Part shown: positions 17,045 through 27,711 of the stretch, in pieces
Layout: every line of letters begins with the position of its first letter
Position numbering within the stretch: position 1 is the stretch's first letter
Origin: an uncultured Pseudoteredinibacter sp.
GTDB taxonomy: Bacteria > Pseudomonadota > Gammaproteobacteria > Pseudomonadales > Cellvibrionaceae
Direction of reading: 5' to 3'
Assembly (NCBI RefSeq): GCF_947502065.1
Contig: NZ_CANMYE010000005.1
Location: 327,601 to 391,600 of the forward strand
Length of the DNA stretch: 64,000 nt
Made by a program: the position numbers and the translations under genes
Notes under the pieces: generated by a model
Told to the model about the DNA's origin: nothing
Database searches by the model: none
Seen by the model: the letters and a program-made list of their open reading frames with translations, nothing else

Positions 17045-19153
17045 TTAAAGCTGGCCTAGTGATTCTAGTAGTAATTGTTGTTGGGTTTTATCATCCGGGC
17101 TTTGCTTAGCTGCAGGGGCAATATAATTACCTTCGGCATTTAGCTCCCAGCGTCCTTGCGGGCAATCCAAATAGCCCTGTAATTCGGCAATCACCCGCTT
17201 GGCCAGATTGGTTTTGGCTATTGGGAAACAAGTTTCTACCCGGCGGTTAAGATTACGCTCCATTAAATCGGCGCTAGCGCAGTAAACCTGGGCCTTGGCA
17301 TTGGCGAAATAATAGGCGCGGGTGTGCTCCAAGAAGCGACCGATAATGGAATACACTCGAATATTTTCAGAAATTCCAGCAACACCTGGGCGCAAGCTAC
17401 ACATACCACGAATGATCAGGTCTACCTTCACCCCCGCCTGTGAGGCTCGATACAAAGCCTGGATGACTTTGGGTTCGGTAAGGCCATTGGTTTTAAGGAT
17501 GATATGGCCTTCTTTGCCCTTGCTGGAGGCATCGATTTCATCGTCGATCAGTTTCAACAGCTGCTTCTTTAAGGTAAAAGGTGCATGCAGCAAATGATTT
17601 GAGCGCTCAGTTTTACCCATGCCGGTTAGCATCTGGAAGACCTTGTGAACATCTTCGGCGAGCTCGGGGTTGGCCGATAGCAGCGAGTAATCGGTATATA
17701 GGCGAGCATTACCACTGTGGTAATTACCAGTGCCAAGATGAATATAGCGCTTGAGCTTATCGCCTTCTTTGCGAACGATGAGCAGCATCTTGGCGTGGGT
17801 TTTGTATCCCACTACACCGTAAACTACTACGGCGCCGGCTTCCTGCAAGCGGCTTGCAAGCTCTAGGTTTTCTTCCTCATCAAAGCGAGCACGTAACTCC
17901 ACTACAGCAGTCACTTCCTTGCCATGGCGCGCCGCTTCAATCAGTGCATCTACCATGGGGCTTTGATCACCGGTGCGATAAAGAGTCTGCTTAATGGCCA
18001 CAACATTGGGATCTTTAGCGGCTTGGCGCAGTAGATCTACCACCGGGTTAAAGGATTCAAAAGGGTGCAGTAGTAGCTGATCCTTGCTGGCCAGTGCATC
18101 AAATAAATTGTCTTTGCGGGTAAGCCCTTTAGGTAAACCAGGGGCAAAGTCTGGGTACAGCAGATCAGGCCGATTGACCATGCCAGGTACACTCATCATG
18201 CGCTTAAGGTTTACTGGGCCATTTACACGGTAGAGCTCATCATCACTCAGGCCAACCTCTTTTTGAAGGAAGTCCACCATCTCATCGGGGCAGTTATCGG
18301 CGACCTCTAGACGTACAGCGTTGCCAAAGCGACGTGAGTGCAGCTCACCGCGCAATGCCCTGGCCAAGTCTTCCACACCTTCGGTATCGACATCCAAGTC
18401 AGCGTTTCGAGTAATACGGAACTGATAGCAGCCTTTCACCTGCATGCCAGGGAAGAGCTCTTCGGCATGGGCATGAATCATAGAGGAAAGAAAAACAAAA
18501 TTATCGCCGGGTTCGCAAAGCTCATCCGGTAGGCGCACCAGGCGAGGAAGGGAGCGCGGCGCAGGCACAATCGCTAAGCCAGATTCGCGGCCAAAGGCAT
18601 CTTTACCATCTAACTCAACAATAAAGTTAAGGCTTTTATTTACGAGTCTTGGGAATGGGTGAGCATGATCTAGGCCGATAGGGCTTACCACAGGCAACAC
18701 TTGCTTATGAACAAAATCAGAGATCCATTCGGCCTGTTGTTCTGTCCACTGGTGGCGGCGCAAGAAGCGAATGTTTTCTTGCTCCATTGCCGGAATCAAA
18801 ATGTCGTTGAGCGTATCGTATTGCAGTTGTACGGTTTGGTGGCACTCTTGCGCCAATTGATCGAGAATCTGCTGTGGCAATAAGCCATCAGGGCCAGGGT
18901 TGTCTCGGCCCAGTTTTAGGCGTTGGTGTAGGCCAGCCACTCTAATCTCGAAGAACTCATCTAAGTTTGAGCTGAATATGAGTAAAAACTTTAAACGCTC
19001 CAGCAGTGGGTGGCTCTCATCCAGAGCCTGTGCCAGCACCCGCTGATTAAACTTCAAATGACTCAATTCGCGATTGATGTAATACTCGGCGGCACTTACA
19101 TCGATATCTTTCGAGTTGTTTGCTTGGCTCTGTTCATTAGTATTGCTTGGCAT
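17045..19153 (-). CDS. ppk1: Polyphosphate kinase 1
   Basis: 702 residues, usual for PPK1. N-terminal YINRELSHLKFNQRVLAQAL; catalytic VAIKQTLYRTGDQSPMVDAL; YKTHAKMLLIVR with the histidine near residue 452 that should be the phosphorylated one; GTGNYHSGNARLYTD; and a C-terminal NLNRRVETCFPI segment. It polymerises the gamma-phosphate of ATP into polyphosphate, a store linked to stress survival and motility. The exopolyphosphatase ppx, often adjacent in Pseudomonas, is absent here. A plausible promoter lies at 19211-19238. Confidence 0.96.
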   Translation of the reverse strand: MPSNTNEQSQANNSKDIDVSAAEYYINRELSHLKFNQRVLAQALDESHPLLERLKFLLIFSSNLDEFFEIRVAGLHQRLKLGRDNPGPDGLLPQQILDQLAQECHQTVQLQYDTLNDILIPAMEQENIRFLRRHQWTEQQAEWISDFVHKQVLPVVSPIGLDHAHPFPRLVNKSLNFIVELDGKDAFGRESGLAIVPAPRSLPRLVRLPDELCEPGDNFVFLSSMIHAHAEELFPGMQVKGCYQFRITRNADLDVDTEGVEDLARALRGELHSRRFGNAVRLEVADNCPDEMVDFLQKEVGLSDDELYRVNGPVNLKRMMSVPGMVNRPDLLYPDFAPGLPKGLTRKDNLFDALASKDQLLLHPFESFNPVVDLLRQAAKDPNVVAIKQTLYRTGDQSPMVDALIEAARHGKEVTAVVELRARFDEEENLELASRLQEAGAVVVYGVVGYKTHAKMLLIVRKEGDKLKRYIHLGTGNYHSGNARLYTDYSLLSANPELAEDVHKVFQMLTGMGKTERSNHLLHAPFTLKKQLLKLIDDEIDASSKGKEGHIILKTNGLTEPKVIQALYRASQAGVKVDLIIRGMCSLRPGVAGISENIRVYSIIGRFLEHTRAYYFANAKAQVYCASADLMERNLNRRVETCFPIAKTNLAKRVIAELQGYLDCPQGRWELNAEGNYIAPAAKQSPDDKTQQQLLLESLGQL

Positions 19154-19210
19154 AGGTCTTCTTTCTTAACTTGGTCTCTGGGGCCAATGGCGCTGTAAAT
19201 CAGCGTGTGG

Positions 19211-19238
19211 AGTATAGCCTTGGGAGCGATTGTTACAA
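19211..19238 (-). promoter_or_regulatory. Possible sigma-70 promoter of ppk1
   Basis: On the minus strand a TATACT box (19211-19216) is preceded by TTGTAA (19233-19238) with a 16-base spacer, about 58 bases before the ppk1 start. The match is four of six for -35 and five of six for -10, judged by eye. The 218-base gap holds no other recognisable feature. Confidence 0.35.
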
Positions 19239-19371
19239 TAATATGCGATGTCTGTGACACTTTTATGTGATTTAAAAAGTAGGCTAAGGGTTCGATAAAC
19301 TCTATGTTGATCGTTGTATATTGATAATAAATGACCCTTGGCGTAGAGAAAAAGTATTTAAGGATTTAAAA

Positions 19372-20049
19372 ATGGTTAAAAAAATAGCTATTTTGGCGGT
19401 ATTGGCCACAGCTATTGCGGTGTTCTATCTAAACGGTGGTGCGCAGTATCTGTCATTGGAGTTTTTCCAACAGATGGTAGCCGAGAAACCCGTCGTCGCC
19501 GGTTTACTGTTCTTTCTTATCTATGTGGGTGTAACGGCCGCTTCTTTGCCGGGAGCTGCCTTAATGACATTGATTGCCGGTGCCGTTTTTGGGTTCTCCT
19601 GGGGCCTATTGTTGGTTTCTTTCGCTAGCAGTATTGGTGCAACGCTGGCTTTCTTAATTGCTCGTAGTTTGTTGGGTGATTGGGTGCAGAGTAAATTTGG
19701 CGATCAACTGCAGACCGTTAATAACGGCCTGGAGAAAGAAGGCGGTTTTTATTTATTCACCTTGCGCCTGATCCCAGTAATTCCATTTTTTGTAATTAAT
19801 TTGGTTTTTGGTTTAAGCCGAATTAAAGCCTGGACCTTCTATTGGGTTAGTCAGCTAGGCATGCTGGCAGGCACGGCGGTATACGTAAATGCCGGCGCAC
19901 AACTGGCCAATGTCGAAGAACTGAGCGTCTCTGGTGTATTAACCCCACAAATTATATTGGCCTTTGTTTTACTCGGTGCTTTCCCCTGGCTGGCGAAGTT
20001 CATATTGAAAGCCATGGGCAAGGGGAATTCCGAGCAAGAAGATTCTTAA
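19372..20049 (+). CDS. TVP38/TMEM64 (SNARE-associated, DedA-like) membrane protein
   Basis: 225 residues from the ATG at 19372, chosen over an in-frame start at 19321 because AAGGA precedes it at good spacing and the protein then starts directly with a membrane helix. The family core is SLPGAALMTLIAGAVFGF followed by SSIGATLAFLIARSLLGDWV, and later a LRLIPVIPFFVINLVFGLSR block. DedA-like proteins are membrane proteins some of which move lipid carriers. It is followed after 30 bases by a flavin disulfide reductase, a pairing often seen in proteobacteria, but the shared role is not established. Confidence 0.85.
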   Translation: MVKKIAILAVLATAIAVFYLNGGAQYLSLEFFQQMVAEKPVVAGLLFFLIYVGVTAASLPGAALMTLIAGAVFGFSWGLLLVSFASSIGATLAFLIARSLLGDWVQSKFGDQLQTVNNGLEKEGGFYLFTLRLIPVIPFFVINLVFGLSRIKAWTFYWVSQLGMLAGTAVYVNAGAQLANVEELSVSGVLTPQIILAFVLLGAFPWLAKFILKAMGKGNSEQEDS

Positions 20050-20079
20050 ACACCAGTATAAATAAGAGAGTTAAACACG

Positions 20080-21534
20080 ATGTTTTCAGGTAAAAAATAC
20101 GACACTAATTTGCTGGTGATTGGTGCTGGCAGTGCAGGATTAATTTCTGCCAATATTGCCGCGACCCTTAAAGCGAAGGTGACATTGATTGAACGTCATA
20201 AAATGGGTGGTGATTGTTTAAACACAGGTTGTGTGCCCAGTAAGACTCTATTGCGTTCGGCAAAGATTCGTCATCTTATGAACGATTCAGAGCGTTACGG
20301 TTTAAAAGCGGCCGATGTGGCGGTGGATTTCCCTGCCGTAATGGGGCGGGTGCAATCGATCATTAAGCACATTGAGCCCAATGATTCTGTCGAGCGTTAC
20401 ACGTCATTGGGGGTGGATTGTATCAGCGGCGATGCCAAGTTGGTTTCTCCCAATGAAGTTTTGGTAAACGGCGAGAAAATTTCAGCACGCCACATTATTC
20501 TTGCAATGGGTGCGCGCCCATTTATTCCTGAAATAGCGGGCCTGGATGCTATAGATTATCTAACATCGGATAATATCTGGCAGCTTGAAGAGTTGCCTAA
20601 GTCGATGTTGGTCATGGGCTCTGGTGCAATCGCCTGTGAAATGAGTCAGGCTTTTTCTCGGCTGGGTTCTGAAGTCACCATGGTTCAGCGTTCTTCATCC
20701 ATTTTAAATAAGGAAGAGCCAGAAGTTGGCGAGTTTATGTTGAAGGCTTTTGAGCAAGAAGGCATTCAGGTGAAGCTCAATAGTAAAATTAGCGAGGTGA
20801 GAAAGGCCGAAGGGGGCGGTGTTGAAGTTTGTCTGCAAGATGAAAGCGGTGAGCAAAGCTGGCAGTGGTATGAGCAAATACTATTGGCCGTTGGCCGCAA
20901 GGCCAATACCGATGGCATGGGCTTGGAAGAAGTAGGTGTTGAGCTCAATGCTGACGGCACAGTAAAAGTTGATGAATATCTGCGCAGTAGTAGCCATCAA
21001 AACATTTTAGCCTGTGGTGATGTAGCTGGCCCATATCAGTTTACCCATATGGCATCACATCAAGCTTGGTATGCCACAGTTAACTCCTTGTTTGGCTTTG
21101 TGAAAAAGTTTAAGGTCGATTATCGAATTGTTCCCAAAGCGGTGTTTACAGACCCTGAAATTGCCAGTGTTGGTAAATTGGAATCTGAGTTAAAAGCTGA
21201 GGGCGTGGCTTTTGAAGCCGTTCACTTCCCGTTAGATGATATGGATCGTGCTTTAGCTGAAGGTGAAGCCAAAGGATTTATCAAGGTGCTGCTCAAAGAT
21301 GGCAGTGATAAGATACTGGGTGTAACGATTGTGGGGGCTCATGCCGCCGAGTTAATCACCGAGTTTATTCATGTGATAAAAATGGGCAAAGGCCTTAATC
21401 ATATCCTGGGCACTATTCATATTTACCCAAGCTTTAGCGAGGCCAATAAATACTTGGCCGGACAATGGAAGCGTAAACATGCACCCCAGTGGGCGCTAAA
21501 AATACTTCAAAAGCTACACGCTTGGCGCCGATAA
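20080..21534 (+). CDS. FAD-dependent pyridine nucleotide-disulfide oxidoreductase, mercuric reductase/lipoamide dehydrogenase-like
   Basis: 484 residues: FAD motif VIGAGSAGLISA, redox-active disulfide in GGDCLNTGCVPSKTLLR, NAD(P) motif VMGSGAIACEMSQAF, and the C-terminal dimerisation part HIYPSFSEANKYLAG, where the His-Glu pair stands at the usual place. There is no N-terminal heavy-metal domain and no C-terminal Cys pair, so a true mercuric reductase is unlikely. It is not beside a 2-oxoacid dehydrogenase, so it is not the housekeeping lipoamide dehydrogenase. It is co-transcribed with the TVP38 gene; the physiological disulfide substrate is unknown. Confidence 0.8.
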   Translation: MFSGKKYDTNLLVIGAGSAGLISANIAATLKAKVTLIERHKMGGDCLNTGCVPSKTLLRSAKIRHLMNDSERYGLKAADVAVDFPAVMGRVQSIIKHIEPNDSVERYTSLGVDCISGDAKLVSPNEVLVNGEKISARHIILAMGARPFIPEIAGLDAIDYLTSDNIWQLEELPKSMLVMGSGAIACEMSQAFSRLGSEVTMVQRSSSILNKEEPEVGEFMLKAFEQEGIQVKLNSKISEVRKAEGGGVEVCLQDESGEQSWQWYEQILLAVGRKANTDGMGLEEVGVELNADGTVKVDEYLRSSSHQNILACGDVAGPYQFTHMASHQAWYATVNSLFGFVKKFKVDYRIVPKAVFTDPEIASVGKLESELKAEGVAFEAVHFPLDDMDRALAEGEAKGFIKVLLKDGSDKILGVTIVGAHAAELITEFIHVIKMGKGLNHILGTIHIYPSFSEANKYLAGQWKRKHAPQWALKILQKLHAWRR

Positions 21535-21538
21535 CTGC

Positions 21539-21557
21539 AGCCTGTTGCATGCAGGCT
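21539..21557 (+). terminator. Hairpin between convergent genes
   Basis: AGCCTG (21539-21544) pairs with CAGGCT (21552-21557) just after the oxidoreductase stop and overlapping the stop of the convergent kinase. A short AT-rich stretch follows on the plus strand. It is probably a weak shared terminator. Confidence 0.4.
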
Positions 21558-23535
21558 ATTCGCTATTGCTCATATCCTTTATCCCGATACGATTAAACAA
21601 CTCAGCAAATGCTTTTATTGTAAGAGGTTTGCTGAGGTGATCGTTTATACCCGCCGTATAGGCATTATCCGTGTGCTCACCCTTTTCATGGGCCGTTAAG
21701 GCAATTATCTGGCACGCACGGACATCATTTTCGGATTCAAACTCTCGAATAATATGAGTGGCTTTAATACCGTCCATAATGGGCATCTCGATATCCATGA
21801 GAATCAGAGGAAACTTACCTGGGTAGCGCTCGAAAAGCTCAACTGCCTCTAATCCGTTGTTGGCAATCACAGGTTCAATATTAAATTTGGCTAGAATTTT
21901 TTGGGCAACGATAATGTTGACACTATTATCGTCTACAAGCATTACATTTAAACCGTCGCTAGCCTGGGGTAGGCTGACGGGTGAGCCTGAATCAACTTTG
22001 CCGCCATCCGCGTGATTGGGTAGCACCTCTTTTTCTTCTTCTTGTAGCTGTAGCTGAAAAGTAAACCAAAAAGTAGATCCCTCACCCAGTTCGCTTTCAA
22101 CCCCAATATCACCATGTGCAATTTGGACAAGGCGCTTACAGATGGCTAGGCCTAAGCCTGAGCCGCCATAACGACGAGTGGTGCTGGTGTCGGCTTGTTT
22201 GAAGGGTTCAAATAGATTGGCTATCGAGTTTTCAGTAATACCGATTCCAGTATCGCTAATGGTAAATCGGATCAACACATATTGCTTATCGGTCTTTTCA
22301 AGGCGAGCGGATAATATGACTTGGCCACGGTCGGTAAATTTTACTGAGTTGCTTAATAGATTAACGATGACCTGTCTTAATCTAGTGGGGTCACCAACAA
22401 CCTTGTTGGGTACAGAGGGGTGGCGTACTGTACGGAAATTGAGATCCTTTTGTTGGGCTTGGCGGGTGTAGATTTGGCTACAGTCATCAAGTAAGTCATG
22501 CAAGTTAAAAGGGTAGTTTTCAAACACTACCTTATTGGCTTCGATCTTCGAGTAATCTAAAACATCATTTAGAATATGCATCAAGGAATCGCCCGAACGA
22601 CGCATGATGTTGACATAGTGTTGTTGAGTTTCATCAAGGTCTGTATCGCCCAGTAACTCGGTCATGCCGATGATGCCGTTCATGGGTGTGCGAATTTCAT
22701 GGCTCATGGCAGCCAAAAAGAAACTTTTTGCCTGGCTCGCACTTTCGGCTTCTTGTTGCTGTTTAATAAAATCCAGTTTTTGTTGTTGCTCATGTACCAG
22801 CTGCTGAGACATGCTACGGCGCATCTCGATATCTCGCAGTAGACTAGTACGCATGATGTTGAACCCGCGAACAACATTTCCTAACTCATCATTTTGTTCA
22901 TTTTTACGTCCCAACTGTAAGGGTTGATTCAAATTGCGAAGGGACAAATTACTAGCGTAATTGGCGATATGAGCCAGATGTCGGGTAAACAGGCTGCGAA
23001 TCAAAAAGAAGATGGCCAGAGATACCAAAAGCGATTTGGTGAACTGCATGGCAATAATAAATCGCGCCCTTTGCCAAAGCTTAGTGTAAACACTGTCCAG
23101 GCTTACCACGATGCTAAGGTCACCAAGATGTTGCTCGTGAGTATTGATGTCGCTATATACCAAGGGGTATACACGGGTCATTTGTCGCTCGCCCATGGGT
23201 TCGGCTTGATCGGAGGCGGTTATCGCTCTTGGGTGATCATCCCAATTGGTCCAATTAACGGTAACTTGCACTACATCGTTGACAGCGAGCATGCTGTTAA
23301 CCTGCAGGCGAAGTTGCTCTTCGTCAAAATTCCATAAGCTTTTCGTGATGCTGGATAAAGTACTGATTCGAATCTGCTCTAACCTTAAGTCCAGCTCTTT
23401 GAGGTCATCTTGAAATGAGGTGCGTAACTGAACCACCACAGCGATCAGTGTGATGCCGGAGCTAATAAGCAAAATCCAAGCAAGTAGCCTAACGGTGAGT
23501 GAATTTTGATTGGCGCTGTTATTGAGATCCCACAT
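21556..23535 (-). CDS. Hybrid sensor histidine kinase with receiver domain
   Basis: 659 residues: membrane helix at 17-36, periplasmic domain of about 120 residues, second helix near 162-182, HAMP-like linker and coiled coil, HisKA with [13 protein letters not shown] (His 279), HATPase with [12 protein letters not shown], and a C-terminal receiver with [10 protein letters not shown] whose Asp should be phosphorylated. There is no Hpt domain in the protein and no cognate regulator adjacent, so a separate Hpt partner is needed. The ligand cannot be read from the periplasmic part. It is monocistronic. Confidence 0.88.
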   Translation of the reverse strand: MWDLNNSANQNSLTVRLLAWILLISSGITLIAVVVQLRTSFQDDLKELDLRLEQIRISTLSSITKSLWNFDEEQLRLQVNSMLAVNDVVQVTVNWTNWDDHPRAITASDQAEPMGERQMTRVYPLVYSDINTHEQHLGDLSIVVSLDSVYTKLWQRARFIIAMQFTKSLLVSLAIFFLIRSLFTRHLAHIANYASNLSLRNLNQPLQLGRKNEQNDELGNVVRGFNIMRTSLLRDIEMRRSMSQQLVHEQQQKLDFIKQQQEAESASQAKSFFLAAMSHEIRTPMNGIIGMTELLGDTDLDETQQHYVNIMRRSGDSLMHILNDVLDYSKIEANKVVFENYPFNLHDLLDDCSQIYTRQAQQKDLNFRTVRHPSVPNKVVGDPTRLRQVIVNLLSNSVKFTDRGQVILSARLEKTDKQYVLIRFTISDTGIGITENSIANLFEPFKQADTSTTRRYGGSGLGLAICKRLVQIAHGDIGVESELGEGSTFWFTFQLQLQEEEKEVLPNHADGGKVDSGSPVSLPQASDGLNVMLVDDNSVNIIVAQKILAKFNIEPVIANNGLEAVELFERYPGKFPLILMDIEMPIMDGIKATHIIREFESENDVRACQIIALTAHEKGEHTDNAYTAGINDHLSKPLTIKAFAELFNRIGIKDMSNSE

Positions 23536-23660
23536 ATTAATGAGCTCACGGCTTCCCTATTGATAACGGCTAGTGCAATGATGTTATACGTTATTTTCTA
23601 ATTGCTGGCTTGCAAAGCTATTACAGATTAATCGACATGACAAAATATGCCAAGTGCTAA

Positions 23661-23688
23661 AGGCGGCTCTTTCTAAAATGAGCCGCCT
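23661..23688 (-). terminator. Terminator after hemW
   Basis: AGGCGGCTC and GAGCCGCCT form a perfect 9-bp stem with a 10-base loop and are followed on the minus strand by TTTAG. It lies about 40 bases beyond the hemW stop and would end the long yggS-to-hemW cluster. A second inverted pair, GGACTAGT and ACTAGTCC (23707-23733), overlaps the hemW stop. Confidence 0.65.
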
Positions 23689-23726
23689 AGGCGAAGAGAA
23701 GTGTGAGGACTAGTTTGCGCCGCACA

Positions 23727-24881
23727 CTAGTCCGCTGGCAGAAAGCGCGCAATCACATCGTTTAAAAAGCGTTGGCCCAAATCGGTTGGGCTAAGCACGC
23801 CGCACGCTATGTTAATAAATCCTTCAGACTCTAACTTTGCAAGCTGCGGCTCTATCACTGAGAGTGGTAAAAAGGTTCGTTGCTCAAAAAGATCCAACTC
23901 AAAACCATCGCTTAGGCGCAGCGCGTTCATCATAAATTCTAGAATCAGCTGCTCACCCTGTACTAGCTCTTCGCCAGCGGTGTAGCTACGATGGCTGTCC
24001 AAATAGTGGGCAGGTAAGCGAGTTTTCCAATGTCGGTTTACGGTTTGCTGGCGGCTGATTTTTGCATGTGCGCCCGCGCCAATGCCTAGATAATCGCCGA
24101 AGGTCCAATAATTAAGGTTGTGTCGGCTTTGTTGGCCTCGGCTATAAGCCGAAATTTCATATTGCTGGTAGCCGTGTTGAGCCAGTAACTCCTGCCCCTG
24201 TATCTGAATCTCGGCTAGCTCGTCATCTATCGGCAATAAGGGGGGGCGCTTATAGTATTCGGTATTAGGTTCGATAGTTAACTGATACCAAGATAAATGC
24301 TCTGGCTCTAAGGCAATGGCTTTTAGCAAATCCTGTTTGGCTGATTCAACGCTTTGCTGGGGCAGGCCATGCATAAGATCCAAGTTAACGTTATCGAAAC
24401 CGGCTTTGCGGGCCATCTCCATGGCTTTACTGGCTTGTTCGGCGCTGTGAATTCTTCCCAGGGCCTTAAGTTGTTCGTCACCAAAGCTCTGTACGCCTAT
24501 TGAAAGGCGATTGATGCCAGCTTGCCGGTAACCTGAAAAGCGTTGTTGCTCTGCGGTTCCGGGATTCGCCTCCATGGTGATTTCGATATCTTGTTCAAAG
24601 CCCACTATCTCTTTACAGGCAGTTAAAATGCGTTCAAAGGCATGGGGGCTAAACAGGCTTGGTGTGCCGCCGCCTATAAAGATAGATTGTAATGCGCGGC
24701 CCTGGCTCAGTTCTCTGCTTTGTTGCAGGTCTTCTATTAGGCTGTCGCAATAGGCCTGCTCTGGCAACTCTTCATCGGCGCGATGCGAATTAAAGTCGCA
24801 GTAAGGACATTTGCGAACACACCAGGGAATGTGGATATATAAAGAAAGAGGAGGGAGTGACTCCCGCACAGGAGTGCTCAC
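23727..24881 (-). CDS. hemW: HemW, radical SAM heme chaperone
   Basis: 384 residues. The radical-SAM cluster motif is [10 protein letters not shown] (CxxxCxxC) near residue 21, within [14 protein letters not shown] and [18 protein letters not shown] follow. HemW proteins resemble HemN but lack its extra N-terminal part and coproporphyrinogen oxidase activity; they bind heme and deliver it to respiratory proteins. The start overlaps the rdgB stop by 4 bases, so they are translationally coupled. The rdgB-hemW pairing is conserved in gammaproteobacteria. Confidence 0.92.
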   Translation of the reverse strand: MSTPVRESLPPLSLYIHIPWCVRKCPYCDFNSHRADEELPEQAYCDSLIEDLQQSRELSQGRALQSIFIGGGTPSLFSPHAFERILTACKEIVGFEQDIEITMEANPGTAEQQRFSGYRQAGINRLSIGVQSFGDEQLKALGRIHSAEQASKAMEMARKAGFDNVNLDLMHGLPQQSVESAKQDLLKAIALEPEHLSWYQLTIEPNTEYYKRPPLLPIDDELAEIQIQGQELLAQHGYQQYEISAYSRGQQSRHNLNYWTFGDYLGIGAGAHAKISRQQTVNRHWKTRLPAHYLDSHRSYTAGEELVQGEQLILEFMMNALRLSDGFELDLFEQRTFLPLSVIEPQLAKLESEGFINIACGVLSPTDLGQRFLNDVIARFLPAD

Positions 24882-25480
24882 CGTTTTTCTTCCATGGCTC
24901 GCATCAGCAATGCCAAGGCTTGGCCGCGATGGCTAATCTTATTTTTCAAGCTGCGATCAAGCTCGGCTGAGCTGCATTGTTGCTCTTCTAGCCAAAATAA
25001 AGGATCGTAACCGAAGCCTTGTTCACCGCGAGCTTCGTGCAAAATACGACCCTCCCAGCTAGCGTGGCATATCAATGGGGTAGGATCTTTTGCGTGGCGC
25101 ATATACACCAATACACAATGAAAGCGTGCGCTGCGTTGGCTATCTTCAAGGCCGGTTAATTTTTCCAATAGCAGTGCATTATTTTTTTGATCGGTCGCTT
25201 CTGCGCCGCTAAAGCGTGCGGAATAAATTCCAGGCGCACCATCTAAGGCATCGACTTCTAGGCCGGAGTCGTCGGAAATTGCTGGCATGCCGGTAATCGC
25301 GCAAGCGTGGCGTGCTTTAATGATGGCGTTCTCAACGAAGCTTAAACCGGTTTCATCGGCGTCTTCTACTCCAAGCTCACGCTGCGGTTTGATATCAATC
25401 GCCAAAGGTGAAAACAGTGCTTGGAACTCTTTGAGCTTGCCCTGGTTATTGCTGGCCAGCACGATAGTATTGCTTGTCAT
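24878..25480 (-). CDS. rdgB: XTP/dITP pyrophosphatase RdgB
   Basis: 200 residues, the standard length. [11 protein letters not shown] at the N-terminus, [22 protein letters not shown], and [11 protein letters not shown] with SHRGQAL at the end are all family signatures. It removes deaminated purine nucleotides (XTP, dITP, ITP) from the pool, preventing their incorporation into DNA. It lies between the DUF4426 gene (4-base gap) and hemW (4-base overlap) in one operon. Confidence 0.96.
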   Translation of the reverse strand: MTSNTIVLASNNQGKLKEFQALFSPLAIDIKPQRELGVEDADETGLSFVENAIIKARHACAITGMPAISDDSGLEVDALDGAPGIYSARFSGAEATDQKNNALLLEKLTGLEDSQRSARFHCVLVYMRHAKDPTPLICHASWEGRILHEARGEQGFGYDPLFWLEEQQCSSAELDRSLKNKISHRGQALALLMRAMEEKR

Positions 25481-25484
25481 ATTC

Positions 25485-25937
25485 TTAATCGGTATTCATT
25501 TTACGGTGGAAGCTAAAGCTGTGGCTTTGCTCGGAGCCCTCAGGCGTTACATCGATATGAAAGTGCAAAACTTCTTCATTATCAAAACGTAGTGCTGCCA
25601 AGTAATAGGTAGCGTTTTGCTCTTTGATTTCAATAAACTCCAGCTCGCGGGTTTGTTGAATTAAATTCTTGTAGTTGCCGCTAACAGCAGCTTTGCCGCC
25701 GCGAATTGTGCCGTTTTTTAACACCGCAATATTAACTAATGCACGATTTGAGCCGCGTACCAAGTTATAGGCTTTGGCAATCTCGGCGGGAATAAAGCTG
25801 CTATTAAATACGCTGAAGAATATTTTGTAATCACCAAATTCCTCGTAAGGTTTGCTGAGTTCCCGGGCCTCTTGAGCGAAGCTGCTTATGCTTAAGCTAC
25901 AAAACAATAAGGCGAGGATGGATTTTATCGAAGACAT
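25485..25937 (-). CDS. DUF4426 exported protein
   Basis: 150 residues with a cleavable signal peptide ([13 protein letters not shown]). The mature part has the [28 protein letters not shown] block of the DUF4426 family, small periplasmic proteins found between metW and rdgB in Pseudomonas and relatives. Function unknown. It is 8 bases after metW and 4 bases before rdgB, which makes co-expression near certain. Confidence 0.85.
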   Translation of the reverse strand: MSSIKSILALLFCSLSISSFAQEARELSKPYEEFGDYKIFFSVFNSSFIPAEIAKAYNLVRGSNRALVNIAVLKNGTIRGGKAAVSGNYKNLIQQTRELEFIEIKEQNATYYLAALRFDNEEVLHFHIDVTPEGSEQSHSFSFHRKMNTD

Positions 25938-25945
25938 TTTTCTAC

Positions 25946-26533
25946 CTATCGTTTACGTAGATGATACATGGCAGTGATGCCAAAGAAATTAGGCAAGGCT
26001 TGTTTGATCATGCGGCCGCTACCTTGGGTGGTCACTCGGCGGCTGATGATTTCTATCGACAGCTCTTGACACAAGACTTCAAAATCTTTGAAGGTGCAAA
26101 AGTGAATATTGGGTGTGTCATACCACTGGTAAGGCAGTAAGTCGGAAACCGGCATGCGGCCCGAAAAAGCCAAGTGCCAGCGTGCACGCCAATGGCCAAA
26201 ATTAGGGAAGGTAACGATGCACTCTTGTCCAACTCGTAGCATTTCCTGCAATACTAAATGCGGGAAGCGCATGGTTTGTAGTGCCTGAGTCATGACCACC
26301 GTATCAAAACTGTTGTCGGCAAAATTGCCCAGACCCTGGTCGAGGTTTTGCTCTACAACATTTACGCCACGGGCAATACAGCGACTAATTTGTTCTGGCC
26401 CAATTTCCAGGCCATAACCATTGACGCCTTGTTCCTGTAAGCGCTCCAACAGTGCACCGTCACCACAGGCGAGATCGAGAACTTTTTGCCCGGGCTGGAT
26501 CCAAGTGCTGATGATGTCAAGATCACTGCGCAT
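25946..26533 (-). CDS. metW: MetW, methyltransferase-like partner of MetX
   Basis: 195 residues from the ATG at 26533, which overlaps the end of metX by 11 bases; the upstream in-frame codons are inside metX. A SAM-binding-like motif [15 protein letters not shown] stands near residue 17, followed by a Rossmann-type fold and [20 protein letters not shown], a MetW signature. MetW is required with MetX for methionine synthesis in several proteobacteria, where it acts as a partner of the acyltransferase. Confidence 0.92.
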   Translation of the reverse strand: MRSDLDIISTWIQPGQKVLDLACGDGALLERLQEQGVNGYGLEIGPEQISRCIARGVNVVEQNLDQGLGNFADNSFDTVVMTQALQTMRFPHLVLQEMLRVGQECIVTFPNFGHWRARWHLAFSGRMPVSDLLPYQWYDTPNIHFCTFKDFEVLCQELSIEIISRRVTTQGSGRMIKQALPNFFGITAMYHLRKR

Positions 26534-27689
26534 TGTTAGGGGCCTCCAATTGCTGGGCAACGCCTTTTAAATAATTTGAAAAGACAGTTTCGTAACGCTG
26601 ATTGGGAAGCAAAAATGCATCGTGACCGGCGTCAGATTCAATTTCGGCATAGCTCACTGATTTACCCGCCGCCATAAGAGCATCAGCAATTTCACGCGAG
26701 CGAGCCGGTGCAAAACGCCAGTCACTGGTAAATGACACCACTAAAAATTTACATTGCGCATGGCTAAAGGCTTTTACTGGGTCGTGATCATACTCGCGCG
26801 CTAAATCGAAATAATCCAGCGCTTGGGTCATTAAGATATAGCTATTGGCATCGAAGCTGGTTGAAAATTTTTCGCCCTGATAGCGTAGGTAGCTTTGTAT
26901 TTGAAATTCCACCGGCTCATCTTGGCCTTGCTCGAAGGTACCTGAGCGCAATTGTCGGCCGAATTTTTCGCCCATGCCATCACCTGATAAATACGTGATG
27001 TGGCCGATCATTCGGGCAACCGAAAGGCCGGCGCGGGGAATGATATCTTGTTGCTGATAGTGGCCTTCGGCAAACTCTGGGTCGCTGCATATTGCTTGGC
27101 GAGCGGTTTCATTAAAGGCAATGTTCTGCGCGCTAAGCTTCATTGCGGAGGCGATAACAATGCAGTTCTTCACGCGCTCTGGGTATTCCAGCGACCAGCG
27201 CATGGCCTGCATGCCGCCAAGGCTGCCGCCAATAATGGCTGCCCAACATTGAATACCAAGCAGATCGGCTAGGCGAGCCTGGCTGTTTACCCAATCGCGA
27301 ACTCTTAGGCGAGGGAAGTCGGGCCCCCAAGGCTTTTGGGTTTCTGGGTTGATGCTATTGGGGCCGGTTGAGCCATCACAGCCGCCAATATTATTCAGTG
27401 ACACCACAAAAAATTTGCTGGTATCAATTGGCTTGCCAGGGCCAATATAGGCATCCCACCAGCCTGGTTTGCTGTCTTCATAGCTATGAAAGCCTGCGGC
27501 ATGGTGATTTCCCGATAGGGCATGGCAAATCAATATGGCATTGCTGGCGTCACTGTTAAGCTCACCGTAGCATTCATACATTAGCTGGTATTGCTCAAGC
27601 CTGCGACCAGATGCTAACTCAAGAGCTTCGTTAAATTCAGCGCAGTGAGGTTCTACTAGGCCAACGCTTTGGTCATCAATCTCGGACAT
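26523..27689 (-). CDS. metX: MetX, homoserine O-acyltransferase
   Basis: 388 residues from the ATG at 27689 (MSEIDDQ), chosen because the upstream in-frame codons run into the end of yggT. An alpha/beta-hydrolase-type acyltransferase: nucleophile Ser in [18 protein letters not shown], catalytic Asp in TSDWRFAP, His in [11 protein letters not shown]. It activates homoserine for methionine synthesis. Whether the acyl donor is acetyl-CoA or succinyl-CoA cannot be read by eye; in Pseudomonas, MetX proteins next to MetW use succinyl-CoA, whereas metY in this window suggests acetyl. A 12-base sequence is repeated just upstream. Confidence 0.9.
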   Translation of the reverse strand: MSEIDDQSVGLVEPHCAEFNEALELASGRRLEQYQLMYECYGELNSDASNAILICHALSGNHHAAGFHSYEDSKPGWWDAYIGPGKPIDTSKFFVVSLNNIGGCDGSTGPNSINPETQKPWGPDFPRLRVRDWVNSQARLADLLGIQCWAAIIGGSLGGMQAMRWSLEYPERVKNCIVIASAMKLSAQNIAFNETARQAICSDPEFAEGHYQQQDIIPRAGLSVARMIGHITYLSGDGMGEKFGRQLRSGTFEQGQDEPVEFQIQSYLRYQGEKFSTSFDANSYILMTQALDYFDLAREYDHDPVKAFSHAQCKFLVVSFTSDWRFAPARSREIADALMAAGKSVSYAEIESDAGHDAFLLPNQRYETVFSNYLKGVAQQLEAPNNAQ

Positions 27690-27711
27690 CTTCGTTATAC
27701 ACCAAGCACTG

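Noticed and set aside
20080..21534. Mercuric reductase (merA) with a mercury-resistance operon
   Set aside because: No merR, merT or merP nearby, no N-terminal metal-binding domain and no C-terminal Cys pair.
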